Part shown: positions 1-11,900 of the stretch, in pieces
How the letters are laid out: every line of letters starts with the position of its first letter
How positions within the stretch are numbered: position 1 is the stretch's first letter
Source: Dendrobium chrysotoxum
Lineage: Eukaryota; Streptophyta; Magnoliopsida; Asparagales; Orchidaceae
NCBI GenBank assembly: GCA_019925795.1
Contig: CM034305.1
Span: forward strand, 95,330,433 to 95,394,432
Reading direction: 5' to 3'
Length of the DNA stretch: 64,000 nucleotides
The notes under the pieces: generated by a model
What the model was told of the DNA's origin: nothing
The model's database searches: none
What the model saw: the letters and a program-made list of their open reading frames with translations, nothing else
Translations under genes and position numbers: made by a program

Positions 1-1072
1 CTTGCCAACATTGCTAACCAACCATACTTCTAGGTCATATTCTATCAATTGGTGTGAATGAGGATTTAAGTGATCTTAGAACTATAAAAAATAAAGGAAC
101 TTCAAAAAACACGAACAAATAAAGGGTTTAAAATAATACAAAACGGATTAAACACAACCTAATATTTTACTTTCTCCCTCACATTCACCTAACCTAAGAT
201 GGATCCTCACCCAATATTCCAAAAGTTCCAGGCAAGGCATCTAACAGGGTATGGCTACATCACATTCCTTAAGCTGTAAAAGTCATCTTATTCACTTTCT
301 TTTCTTGTATTTATTTTTCTAAATGTTGTCTTTTTATATAAGGAGTCAAACCCTAGACCTCCCCTTTTGAAGGGTAGGAGAAATACCATCAACAACACAC
401 CCAAATATAATGTTTAAAATAAATGCATTTCTCTAGTGAAGAATTTTAACATCTATTTATATTAACTTATTTTCCTTATCTAGCTCTAAATTTTCTACCA
501 TATTGTTATGTTGTTGATTGATGCAATGTTTCCTCTACAATTTGCATTCATTCCTTGTTTTCCTTACAATAAACAAATTCATAGCCTTTTGTAAATAATT
601 TTTAGCCACCACGCAGCCTTGAAAACCACCCAACAGCCCCAAATGCCCAGTCACTCAACCTTTACCACCACATTCTAACAATTCAAGCTCAAATTCAAAA
701 TATCAAATAACTACTCCAACTTTCTCCATAAATTTTCAAGCATGCCTACCAAATAAAAAACCCACCCAACTCTAAACATGTTCAAAATCCTTTTCTTATC
801 CTCAAATAGAATTTCAAATTTGAACACATTCAAATTGAATCATATTTGAATTCAACTTTAAATTTTGAATTTGATTTTAAATCCCAAACACCTTAATCTT
901 TTCCTAAACTCTCTCCACTTATCAAGCTCTCTAAAACCAGCGATCAAGCCACCTAATCTTATCCTATCCTACTCCACACAAACCAATCCAAAATCCAAGT
1001 TCATCTCAAACCTTGAGGTGAAAATAAACCGGTCTACCTCCAAAGTTTTTTGAATCTTTCACAAGGGGATTA
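1..1072. other. AT-rich stretch, no gene recognised (probably APC7 intron 5)
   Basis: Short random-looking frames only. The part from about 790 to 890 is rich in AATTTGAA/TTCAAATT words like those in the LTRs to the right, so it may be LTR-derived, but I could not align it to a particular copy. Confidence 0.4.
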
Positions 1073-2205
1073 TGATGCAGGACTAAGCGAAATAAGTCAT
1101 GCAAATAGAGAATTATGCTAAGATAACATCAAAGACAGCAAAATAAAATTCATAAAATATTAAGAATAATAAAAAAATTTGAACTATTAGATCATGTGAT
1201 AGCAAGAAACTAACAAGTAAAGGCTAAACAATAACAAAAGGTGAATCAATTTAGACTAGCTAACATGGGTTGGCACAAGTCAACATTTAATTAAGGGACT
1301 AATCATTAGAGTTTATGTTCACTCAAATTTAAGTAGAACTTGGAGAATTAATCAACACATATGAGATGATGCTACTATAGATGAATGAGAAGACCAATAT
1401 TTAGTTAGATGAAGAATTTGATACTTAACTCATGAATAGGAGAAATGGATTCATTGATGAAATGATGGCTAGTTCCTCCTTGGCTTGCCCTTGAAACTCT
1501 TGCTCTTTGTTGAATCAATGTCCTTGTTGCATTAGTAGAAGCTAGGTTTCCTTGGAGAGATAGAATAGTGGGGAGGGAAAAAAGTTTCAGCTAGATAAGG
1601 GTTTGGAAGTGGAGAGGTTCACGGTTTTGCAGTTTGGAGGGGAAAGCTAGGCCAGCTGCATGGGAGGAGGAAGGGAGAGATGATTTGGCAAATTTTAGTG
1701 GCTTGGAAAGGGATAAGTCAGCTTAGGAAGTGAAGAGTTGGGGGTTGGCTGCTTGGGGAAGAGAAAGGGTTGATGTGGCTTGCTTGGGAAAGAAATTAGT
1801 TGGCTTGGGAAAGAAAAAGTTAGCTGGGAGGTGAAGAGATGGGGCTGGTTGCTTAGGGAAGAGAAAGGGCTGATATGGCTTGCTTGAGAAGGGGAAAAGT
1901 TAAAGCAGCTGTGGATCTCCAAAGGTCACAATTAATTGAGATAAATGTTCAATTAACATAAATTAATTACAGAATTGGGAAGCTCAAGGGTCAAGGGTGT
2001 TGGGAAGAAGGTGGAGGCGGTTAGAGAGGAAGGGAGGGAGGTGGCTGCTAGTTGAGGGCAGCAGGTTGCTGCAGTGGTGGGAGGCTGTTTGGGCGGCTAG
2101 GGAAGGAGAAGAAAGAGATAGAGAGGGAAGATAATACCAACCAAGAGCTCACATGCTGTTGAGTATTTCTTTGCCTTTCTCCAAATCACACACAAACAAG
2201 GTTAT
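1073..2205 (-). repeat. Left inverted LTR arm
   Basis: Reverse complement of 3085-4233 with scattered substitutions and small indels. Shared landmarks are the outer tgatgcaggactaag end, gcaaaataaa near 1135, the ggtggctgctagttgaggg block near 2040 and tatttctttgcctttctc near 2165. The exact inner end is uncertain by tens of bases. Confidence 0.8.
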
Positions 2206-2227
2206 AACCAGCTGGGGAGTTTTGATC

Positions 2228-2415
2228 ATACCTAGGTTGTTGTGGAGAAGGGAGGACTTGGGGGTATCCATCAATTAGTGCCCCCAGCACATGGTGGACA
2301 CCCCCGTGGACAGCACCCTGCCCCTATTGGTCGGTCATACCATGAGCATCCCCGTGGTTATGATCCCATGCATGATTCTGATGCTCCTTTGCTGAAAAAC
2401 ATTAGGGTTGATGCT
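2228..2415 (+). pseudogene. gag fragment (middle part), displaced
   Basis: Translates to a proline/histidine-rich stretch ending DSDAPLLKNIRVDAP. This corresponds to DPDLPLMKNIKVDAL near residues 91-105 of the chromovirus Gag at 12089-13627. It lies upstream of the primer site and of the Gag start, so its position is not that of a normal element. Confidence 0.7.
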
Positions 2416-2421
2416 CCCATT

Positions 2422-2437
2422 TGATATCAGAGCATGG
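2422..2437 (+). other. Primer-binding-site remnant (initiator Met tRNA type)
   Basis: tgatatcagagcatgg differs by one base from the tggtatcagagc start of plant iMet primer sites. It is not preceded by an LTR end but by the displaced gag fragment. Confidence 0.65.
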
Positions 2438-2816
2438 TTGCCTAGTTGCATGTGCTAGAATTCAACCCAAAGTTTTACATAGCAGCCCCTAGGCGTGATT
2501 AATTGCGTAACATTTCATTTATATCACTTGTATGCCCATTTTACACATGCTTACAACACTTTCTGCATGCCATGTCACTTAGCTACAAGTAGGCTCAAAC
2601 CTCAAGCTTAGTTTAGGAAATTGTATGTTTAAGTGTTGCCCCTTAAACTACAACAATCCTACCTCTCCAAAACTGATTTTAGGAGGGTGTTTCCCATTGT
2701 TTGTTTGTTGTCCACTAAAACATGCATCATATAGCAAGCCTTAGGTGTGTTTTCCCATTAATCTAGTTGTTGTCCTTTACACCCTAGTAGCCCTAACTGT
2801 CACCTAGTGTATCCCC

Positions 2817-2997
2817 ATGGACCCGGAACAAATTCAGCGGAACTTAGACGTTTTAGGTGGTCAAATTGGCTCCCTAACTCAGGTTGTTAGGGAAAATCAA
2901 GCTGATGCGACTGAATTCCATCGCCTCACGACGGAAAGGCTTGAAAATTTGGATAGGGCAAGAAGTAAGCCTTCACTCTACACCCCGACTAAAATTT
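2817..2997 (+). pseudogene. gag N-terminal fragment
   Basis: Begins MDPEQIQRNLDVLGGQIGSL and runs to about residue 60 (SLYTPTK). It parallels MDSEQLGRTLDLLVGQMNAI at the start of the intact Gag on 13627. Homology stops near 2997, where LTR-derived sequence begins. The 380 bases before it (2438-2816) are a leader with several gttgtcc words. Confidence 0.8.
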
Positions 2998-3084
2998 GTT
3001 CAATTGTTGGTAAAGACTTGAACCCCAATGATGAATATTTTGATATAAATTTCTGGTTATATGCTTCATCTTCTCTTGGTAAGT

Positions 3085-4233
3085 TGAGTTTGTGTGTGAA
3101 GTCCTTTAGAGAAAGGCAAAGAAATACCCAATAGCGTCTGAGCTCTTGGTTGATATCATCTTCCCTTTCTATCTCTTTCTTCTCCTTCCATAGCCGCCCA
3201 AACAGCCTCCCACCGCTGTAGCAATCTGTTGCCCTCAACCAGTAGCCACCTCCCTCCCTTCCTCTCTAATCGCCTCCACCTTCTCCCCAACACCCTTCAC
3301 CCTTGGGCTAAACAATTCTACAATTAATTCACATTAACTGAGCATTTATCTCAATTAATTATGACCTTCGGAGATCCACAACTGCTTTAACTTTTTCCCT
3401 TCCCACGCAAACCACATCAATCATTTCTCTTTTCCAAGCAGTCAACCCCACCTCTTCACCTCCCAAGCTGACTTTTCCTTTCCCAAGCCAACTAATTCCC
3501 TTACCAAGCAAGTCACATCAGCCCTTTCTCTTGCCCAAGCAGCCAGCCCCCACCTCTTCACTTCCCAAGCTGACTTCTCCCTTTCCAAGCCACTAAAATA
3601 AGCCAAATCATCTCTCCCCTCCTCCTTCCCATGCAATCGGCCTAGCTTTCCCCTCCAAAACCCAAAACTGTGAACCTCTCCACTTTCAAACCCTCATCTA
3701 GCTGAAACTTTCTTTTCCCTTCCCATTATTCTATCTATCCAAGAAAACCTAGCTTCTACTAATGCAACAAGGACATTGATTCAACAAAGAGCAATGGTTT
3801 CAAGGGCAAGCCAAGGAGGAACTAGCCGTCATTTCATTAATAACTCCATCCCTCCCATTCATGAGCTAAGTATCAAATCCTCTCATTGTTCTTCATCTAA
3901 CTAAATATTGATATTCTCATTTCATCTATAGTAGCATCATCTCATATGTGTTGATTAATCCGCCAAAATCTACATAAATTTGAGTAAACAGAAACTCTAT
4001 TGACTAGCCCCTTAATTAAATGTTGCACTTGTGCCAACCCATGTTAGCAAATCTAAATTGATTCACCTTTTGTTATTGTTTAGCCTTTACTTATTAGTTT
4101 ATTGCTATCATATGATCTAATATATCAAATTTTCTTATTGTTCTTAATATTTTATGAAGTTTATTTTGCTGTCTTTAATGTATCTTATCATAAATCTCTA
4201 TTTGCATGACTTATTTCGCTTAGTCCTGCATCA
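3085..4233 (+). repeat. Right inverted LTR arm
   Basis: Partner of 1073-2205 in opposite orientation, ending cttagtcctgcatca. Truncated at its 5' side, where it is fused to gag-derived sequence near 3000-3085. Confidence 0.8.
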
Positions 4234-4513
4234 GATTCAAGATTGTTAAATCACAATTCCAAGAACAATACACAAGAATTATAGTCTTCTTTGACATGTG
4301 CTCATCATGTTGCTTGGGTTTGCGTCTAAAGGCTCACATCACTCTTCTTCATCTACTACACCTAAAATATTATTGATTCATTGGTCGTTTGATTTTCGCC
4401 CAACAAAAAACACTAAAAAATTTGAGCAATTATTAGCTTAAAATCAACAATCTATTAGCCTACATTGAAGTCATTCTACTACTTTCTCCAACAAGAAGAA
4501 AATTCAAAGACAT
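4234..4513. other. Spacer between LTR relics, nothing recognised
   Basis: AT-rich; no reading frame or repeat that I can place. Confidence 0.4.
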
Positions 4514-6174
4514 TGATGTAGACCTAAATGCGTAGATAATTATGCAATGTTGAAATTAAACGCCTTCTAAATTAGAGCAACAATAATTAACTTTACTTTT
4601 GGCGATTTAAACAAATCTTGAAAACAAGAAAAAGGTGATTTAAGCCTAGGCCAAATTACACGATAAGAGTTAGAATCATGAATAATCAGTTCCAATCAAG
4701 TTTAACATAGCATGGGGGATTTTCAAAAGAAATTCCTAAATTAACATTTAGACTAGTCACTAATTGATCCACTCACTCACACTCTTGATGTTTGGTTAAG
4801 CGGAGATAAATTACACAACCTTTATGATGCCACAATTGAGAGAAAACTTCAGAAGGAATATGATTAGGAGAAGAGTTTACCTTCGTCAAGAGTACTGGAA
4901 CTTCTGGACAGCAAACAACAATCTTTGGACAGCAGAACGGCAAAAGGATATTGCTGAAATTTCAGGACAGCAAGCTCACGTGCTCAAAAAATCTGGACAG
5001 CAAACACGGGGAGGCTTTTGACAGCAATCGGAGGGGTTGAAGCAGCGGCACAACTGATTTTGCCCTGCTGGAATTTCAGGACAGCAACATAGAACACCCA
5101 GAAAATCTGGACAGTGGACTTGGAGTCAAGATTTTAGGCGTAGGAGGTGGGTGGGGGCTGGCCAAGGGTAAGGGGAAGGTGTTTTTTTATTGTTAGTTCA
5201 TATTTTGGTGGAGGTAAGGGAGGGAGATTTGAATTTCAAATTCCCTAGATGAAGTGGGAAGAGAGGGAAAAAGGGAAGGAGTCCTCACATGTTGAATGTG
5301 TCTACATATATTGAATGTGTCCACATACGTTGAATGTGTCCACATACCTTGAATATGGATTTAAAATCAAATCCTATTTAATTTCGGATTTGCAATAATT
5401 AAGGGGGCTTTCCTGAAATAAGTTATATCATTTAGGAAAGAATTTGAATTTCAAATTTATTTGAATTTGAAATTCAAAAACCTTCCAAATTAATAATGAA
5501 ATATTTTAGGAAAGTGGTAAATCTAGGAAGGAAAGGGGTGGCCAGTGGCTAGGGTTTGGAGGGGAAGGGCGGCGGCTTTGGGAAATGGTTGGGCTTGGGC
5601 TAGGTGGGGCTAGGGCAGGCGATGTTGGGGCTCAGAGCCGGCCGTTTGGAAGGGAGAAGGATGGTGGCAGCCGGCAGTTTGGGGGGGAGGGGGGAAGATG
5701 GTCGGCGACTTGGAGGGAAAAGAGGGGTGGCTTGCGATTTGGGGAGGAAGGAGAAAGATGGGAGAAGGATATCGACCGCGAGCCAGGACGTTTCCTGCGG
5801 CTGACGAGTGTTGCTCTGCCCGCACCTAGGGACTTCAAACTCACCAAGATTCTCACAAGAACTCTGAAACTCACAAAGCACATAATTGTAGAAAATATCA
5901 TAATAATCATCATCATCCCCTCAAAAGATGACGAGGAGGCTTTAAATAGCCAATATATAATGAAGGAAACTAAAAGACAAACATGCCCCTAGGGCTTACA
6001 TAGGACTACTCCCTCAAGTGATGGTACAAATGGAAAATATGTAGTAATAAACTTAATACAAACATAATAATAAATCTAATACAACTGACGACTCAAAAGT
6101 AAAGCGGTGCAATCGTGGTCGTAGATCGTCGGCCCCATCTCTGGTAAACTTTCCATGGTCGGATGTCCTCATCA
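4514..6174 (-). mobile_element. Solo LTR, chromovirus-type, 1661 bp
   Basis: On the minus strand it starts TGATGAGGACATCCG (6174) and ends CTACATCA (4514). It carries the U3 block ATGTAAGCCCTAGGGGCATG near 5979-6002, a TATA-like ctatttaaag near 5940, and the GC-rich transcribed block near 5780-5830. The 3' part holds repeated ggacagca words (4906-5117) and a 22-bp repeat (5283-5350). The 5-bp flanks gacat and agcat do not match exactly, so a target duplication is not proven. Confidence 0.8.
5283..5350. repeat. 22-bp tandem repeat inside solo LTR
   Basis: Three to four units of the form gttgaatgtgtccacatac. The same words appear at 20560-20610, 20730-20745 and 25545-25590 in other LTR copies. 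Confidence 0.75.
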
Positions 6175-6680
6175 AGCATTTATGATTCTTCAACATTTAG
6201 CACTTAAAAATGTGTTCAATTAAAGACTAGTAATCATCCTAAAAATTATTAAAAAATACTAAAAGTTTGACTTGTGGTGAAGAACAGTTTATATTGGGTG
6301 TGATAAGTCCCTACAGTGTGAAGCAAGAAATACACAATCTAATGTTGTAAAGATAAGATTGGTTAATTGATTCAACCTAAGAGTTACCCCATTAAGAAAT
6401 ACATTTTTATATTATTTCCTGAGTGTTCCCACAAATAGTGTATGCTTCTCTTCAATCGCTCTATCCAATCTCATTACATGTTCTATTATCAAATTTAGTG
6501 GATGAGATTCTCCGCTTGTACTACCTAAGAGGAGATGAGTTCTTCATTCTCTAGTAAAGTTGACGGATATATATATATATATATATACACATTATTTGTC
6601 ATTTTCTAATTTCCGTCTCGCCCCAAAAAATTCTCGTGTCCTCCACATCTGCATCAAATCATGTTGGCATGCATATCGCC
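6175..6680. other. Spacer with a short AT microsatellite
   Basis: No gene seen. A perfect (AT)n run of about 21 bases lies at 6567-6587. Confidence 0.6.
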
Positions 6681-6943
6681 ACAGGTTCCCACCATCAGCT
6701 TTCATTGCTGGAGTTCTAAGGAATACAGGTTCTCACCACCTGCCTTCATTGCAAAAATTCTAAGGAATACGGGTTCCCACCAACGACCTTCATTGCCAGA
6801 ATTCTGACAAATACAGTTCCAGCCACTAGCCTTCATTGCCAAAATTATGAGAAATACAGGTTCTGATCACTAGCCTTCATTGTTGGAATTCTGAGTATTA
6901 CGGATTCCCACCATCGGCCTTCATTGTCAGAATTCTAAGGAGC
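6681..6943. repeat. 44-bp minisatellite, six units
   Basis: Units start near 6681, 6725, 6769, 6813, 6856 and 6900. Each follows the pattern acaggttcycaccactngcc, then ttcattgccagaattctaaggaat. One unit is 43 bp. Divergence between units is roughly 10-25 percent by eye. Confidence 0.88.
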
Positions 6944-7137
6944 ATTGGTCCTTCTACTTCCTTCAAGCGTCTAAGACCGAGGAGAGATAGAGCGAGAGGC
7001 TCCTCTTGCATGCAACGTCGAGAGTCGAACGAGCAGAAGCGAGAGAAGTTAAGCACAGAACCTCCTCTCGTGTGCATATGGAAAGAGTGAGAATTCTCTC
7101 TTGGAAGGTCTAGGGTTGGGACAAGCAATAGTGCAAG
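6944..7137. other. Spacer left of the chromovirus
   Basis: Purine-rich, no gene. The last bases before the LTR are gtgcaag. Confidence 0.4.
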
Positions 7138-8918
7138 TGATGCAGGACTAATATGCTTGAATGTAAATTGGATTTTGCACGGTGTAATTTAAAGAGCAAT
7201 TGGTAGATTAAATTACTAACATTTGAACGATAAAATAAAACAAGAGAGGGATGCTTGCGTTTAGGCTAAACCACATGTAATAATGCTAGCACAAACAAAT
7301 ATTTAGAGAATCAAAATGATGCTAACATAGTAGTTGTTCATGCATAATTCCTCGATTAACAATGAGACAAGCAAACATAAAGGAACACTCAAGTACTCCT
7401 ACGTTTACTAAGCTTTTAGCATGAGGAGCGGCTTAGATCCTTTACGATTTCATCATCACCTACAAGGTTAGGAGAAAGTGAAGTAATTGACGAAATAAGA
7501 AGGTTCACCTTAACCGGAGAGGAGTCGTTGTCGGATAGCCGCCACTTGCTTGTCATAGCAAAGGTGAGGCGACGTAGGAGGTGAGTGAAGTACTTGCTGA
7601 ACGGAGGAGCGTCCGGAGGGGAAGCAGTCGTGAGTCGGCCTAGGATGATCCACCGTCCCTTCTTCCTCTGATCGTCAATCGTATCTACCAAAGTAATGTG
7701 GATCCGATCGAAATATTCTTCGACGGTGTCGTCGAAGTCAAACCCGACGTCGAAGAACGGGGACCGGAGGATGTCGATGTTATCGTCTTCGTCAAGTACC
7801 AACCCGTAATCCCATACGGGCACGTCCATTCATGTTGTTGAAGGGTGACAAGTAATGGTCGGTGAAGCTTTGCTGCCCTTGATGTGTTCTTCCAATAGAG
7901 TGGTGATTTCCTTTGAGAATCCAAGAAGAAAGAGGGTGGGGAAGGTGGCCGGCCAAGGGGTGGGGTTGGGGAATTAGGGTTAGGGTTTTGGAGAGGGAAC
8001 GAAGTTATTTAAAATCTGAAATTTAATTTCAGATTTTTAGGGATGAGGGAAGTTGGAAATTGTTTGAAATCAAATCCCAAAGAGAAAAGAGGCTTTAATG
8101 GAAGAGAGAGAGAGGGGGCAGCATAGGGATAGGGGCCGGCGGTTTGTAGAGAGGATTGGGAGAGATTTGGGGAGGGGATTGAGGTTTCTTAATTTAGAAT
8201 TAGAGAAAAGGAAAGATTTAATTCTCTCCTTATCAATCAAAATTTCAAAAGAAATCAAATAGGAAACTTTCCTAAAATAGTTTTGATAATTTAGGAAAGT
8301 ATCCTAATTTGAATTTAAATTGAATTCAAATCTTCAATACCTTCCAAATATATTCCCTAATATTTTAGGAAACTTAATTAGAGAGAGAGGAAGGGGTGGG
8401 GGACGGGTGGGAGCCGGCGGCTGGTAGAGGAGGGGCGGGTGGGCCGTGGGGGGTAGGGGAAGGTGGGGAATCGGTTTGGGGAAGGGAAGGGGGGAAGGGG
8501 TCGGGCCGTGGGTTGGGGGAAGAGGGAAGGAGAAGGGGAGGGGAGGGAGGAGCTAAGATTTAAAACCACGAACCCGACACATCGAAGTTGGTGGGTGATG
8601 CACTTCCTTCTCCAAAGGATCTCTCCAAGCTCTCAAACTCACATAAGGATGCGATATGCATAAATTTTAATAATAATCATTCATTACTCAAAACAGTACA
8701 CTAGGGCCTTTAAGTAGCCCAAATACAAAATACAAACGAAAAGACAAACATGCCCTCTTGGGCTTACAAACATATCCCTCTAAAGTAAGGGCACAATGGT
8801 AAACGAAAATAAAAGACAACAATAATCATAATAGAACTAAAAATATAAAGACTCGATCGTGGCCGTAGATCGACGACCACGTCTCCGATACACTTTCCAA
8901 GTGTGGATGTCCTCATCA
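7138..8918 (-). repeat. 3' LTR of the chromovirus
   Basis: 1781 bp; on the minus strand begins TGATGAGGACATCCACAC and ends AGTCCTGCATCA. The 7416-7829 part can be read as an open frame on the minus strand, but it contains the repeated LTR sequence and no recognisable domain. Confidence 0.92.
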
Positions 8919-11900
8919 TTCTCCCGGGGTGGAAGAAAGCTCGACTCCGTCGAGTAAGTATCTTTGGTGCTGTCATAGAACTCCAATGCATCTGGATCCA
9001 GCTGCTGCAACTCGTCACGATCCAACCACGTATCTTTCGACTCGGGCTTACCTTTCCACCTAATCAAATACCTTCGTCGTCCCCCTTCCTTTGTAGAGAT
9101 GATTTCATCGCTCAAGATCGTGTCCACTTTATCTGCTATAGGAGATTTAGGGATATCTGGGAGTGGAGGTAGGTTAGGGATCTCACAAGGTGGGGTCACA
9201 CAAGGCTGTTCTGTAAGTGGGTTTGGCGGATTAAAATCCGGGCCTTCATATGCCACTAAATCTTCTATGTTAAAAGAGGAATTGATGTTGAACTCAGCAG
9301 GAAGATCTACTACATAAGCATTATCATTAATTTTCTTAAGTATTTTGAATGGGCCAGCACTTTTGGCATGCAGTTTCTTAACCGTTCCTTGTGGGAACCG
9401 TTCCGGACGAATCCGCACCATCACGGAATCACCAACCTCAAAAGTTTTAAATTTTCGTTTCAAATCAACATGTAATTTATAATCAATATTGCTCTTTTCA
9501 ATTTGTCGTGCAATTTCCTTATGAAGTTCATGCAAATGTGATGCAAATGACGATGCAGACTCAGAAATTCTATACGTAGAACACATAGGAATGAGATCTA
9601 AAGGCTGCCTAGGTTTGTATCCGTACACAATCTCAGAAGGACTTAGACCAGTGGTTCGGTTTACATAATTATTATATGCAAATTCCGCAGTGGATAGAAC
9701 AGAATCCCAATCCTTAACATGCTCGCCCACCAGGGACCGTAACAGATTTCCTACGCTCCTATTAACTACCTCGGTTTGACCATCCGTTTGTGGATGAAAG
9801 GTTGTCGAGAACTGCAATTTAGTGCCTAATTTCATCCAAATGGTCTTCCAAAAATAGCTAGTGAATTTAACATCCCTATCCGAAACAATGGTCTTGGGTA
9901 GACCATGAAGACGGACAACCTCATTGAAATAAAGTTTGGCAATATGGGAGGCGTCGGATGTTTTGGAGCATGGTATAAAATGAGCCATTTTGAAAAATCT
10001 ATCAACTACGACACAAATGGCATCATTTTTACGAAGAGTTTTTGGCGGGCCTAAAATGAAATCCATGCTAACATCCTGCCAAGGACAACTAGGGACAGGC
10101 AACGGAGTGTAGAGACCAGTGTTCTGTTTTCGCTGTTTAGCTAACTGGCAAGTGTGACACCGGCTAACCAACCTACCCACATCTCTCTTCAGGCTGGGCC
10201 AAAAGAAGCGATGCTCCACGGATTCTATAGTTTTATCCCTACCGAAGTGCCCGGCGAGGCCTCCGGCGTGGAGTTCCCAGACCAGAAAATCCCTTAGGGA
10301 GGTGCTCGGAATGCAAAGCTTTTGAGCTTTGAAAAGATAACCATCCTCCAGAAGGAAATCGTCCACAAGGCGTGTGCTGCCTGTGGACAAGAGAGAGTAG
10401 GTCTCCTTGAAGTCGGAGCAGTCCAAATAGTCTTTCTTTATTTGGTCAAAACCCACGACTTCGGCCCTCAACTCAGTCGTAGTCATCATGCGACGACTGA
10501 GGGCATCGGCAGCTTTATTCTCAACTCCCGCCTTATGTCTGAGGGTATAAGTGTACTCTTGAAGGAATTCCACCCAACGACCGTGGCGTGCATTCAACTT
10601 CTTCTGGGAGTTGATATAACGTAAAGCTTCGTGATCCGAGAAGATGACGAACTCTTGCGGGAGCAAGTAGTATCGCCAATAACGGAGGGATTGGATCACG
10701 GCATAGAATTCCTTATCGTAAGTGGAATATCGCTGCCGAATATCATTCAGTTTCTCACTGAAATACGCTACAGGATGACCTTCCTGGGAGAGGACTCCTC
10801 CAATTCCGACCCCTGAAGTGTCGCAGGTCACTTCGAAGACTTTGGAGAAGTCTGGAAGTCTCATTACTGGGGCCTCCACCATTCTTTTCTTAATGTCCTC
10901 GAAAGCTCTAGTGGCGGCCGGGGTCCAGTGGAAATCACCCTTTTTAAGGCAATCAGTGATAGGAGATATGATTGTACTGAAATTTCGTATGAATCTCCTA
11001 TAGAAGGTGGCCAATCCGTGGAAGCTGCGGACTTCCCGGATGTTTTGAGGAAGGGGCCACTCAACTATGGCTTTTACTTTCTCAGGGTCAGCAGAAACCC
11101 CGTGAGCCGATACGATAAACCCTAGAAATATGACTCGATCTACGAGGAAAGTACACTTCTTGGGATTAGCGTATAACTGTTCCTTCCTTAAAACAGAGCA
11201 GACTTGCTTAAGGTGGTCAAGATGTTGCTCCACAGAATGACTATAAATAAGAATGTCGTCAAAGTAAACAACGACAAACTTACCCATAAAAGGACGCAAC
11301 ACTTGGGTCATAATTCTCATGAAGGTGCTCGGGGCGTTACTCAACCCGAAAGGCATGACCATCCATTCATAAAGACCGTCCTTGGTCTTGAAAGCAGTCT
11401 TCCACTCATCACCGGGTCGGATCCGGATCTGGTGGTATCCACTCTTAAGATCGATCTTGGAAAAGAGAGTGGCACCCGTCATCATATCCAGCATATCGTC
11501 TAATCTAGGAATAGGAAATCGATATTTGACGGTGATTTTGTTGATAGCACGACTATCAACACACATTCTCCAAGATCCGTCCTTCTTAGGAGTGAGAAGG
11601 GCGGGCACCGCGCAGGGACTAAGACTTTCCTTAATGAAACCTCGCTGCAGTAATTCGTCTACCTGCTTCTTAAGTTCGGCATGCTCCGTGGGGTTCATGC
11701 GATAGTGTGGCAGGTTTGGGAGGGAGACTCCAGGGACTAAGTCTATAGCATGCTGAATGTCTCGGAGGGGGGGTAACTGATCAGGGAGATCATCCGGAAA
11801 AACATCAGCAAATTGCCCTAAAATAGGTTGGACTTCCTGAGGAATGGGGTCATCAGATTCAGTGGGAATCTCACGACCCACTAAAGCATATAGAGGTGCA

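Larger units (their letters stand above)
1073..4233. mobile_element. Palindromic (head-to-head) LTR-retrotransposon relic
   Basis: Two inverted LTR arms of about 1.1 kb enclose about 0.9 kb of gag and leader sequence. The left end starts tgatgcaggactaagcg and the right end is its reverse complement, so both outer ends are the 3' (U5) terminus of an LTR. Flanking pentamers are gatta (1068-1072) and gattc (4234-4238), a near-match that may be an aged target-site duplication. No U3 end (TGATGAGGAC) is present. The order of the gag pieces inside is scrambled. Confidence 0.75.

Noticed and set aside
5585..5992. Several overlapping open frames in a GC-rich part of the solo LTR
   Set aside because: Low-complexity Gly/Arg or Pro/Ser translations in the LTR transcribed block; the same sequence recurs in other LTRs with broken frames.
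4509..6179. Target duplication for the solo LTR 4514-6174
   Set aside because: Flanks gacat and agcat do not match well enough to claim.
7416..7829. 137-codon minus-strand frame in the 3' LTR
   Set aside because: The matching frame in the 5' LTR (14322-14684) is disrupted by an indel, and no domain is visible.
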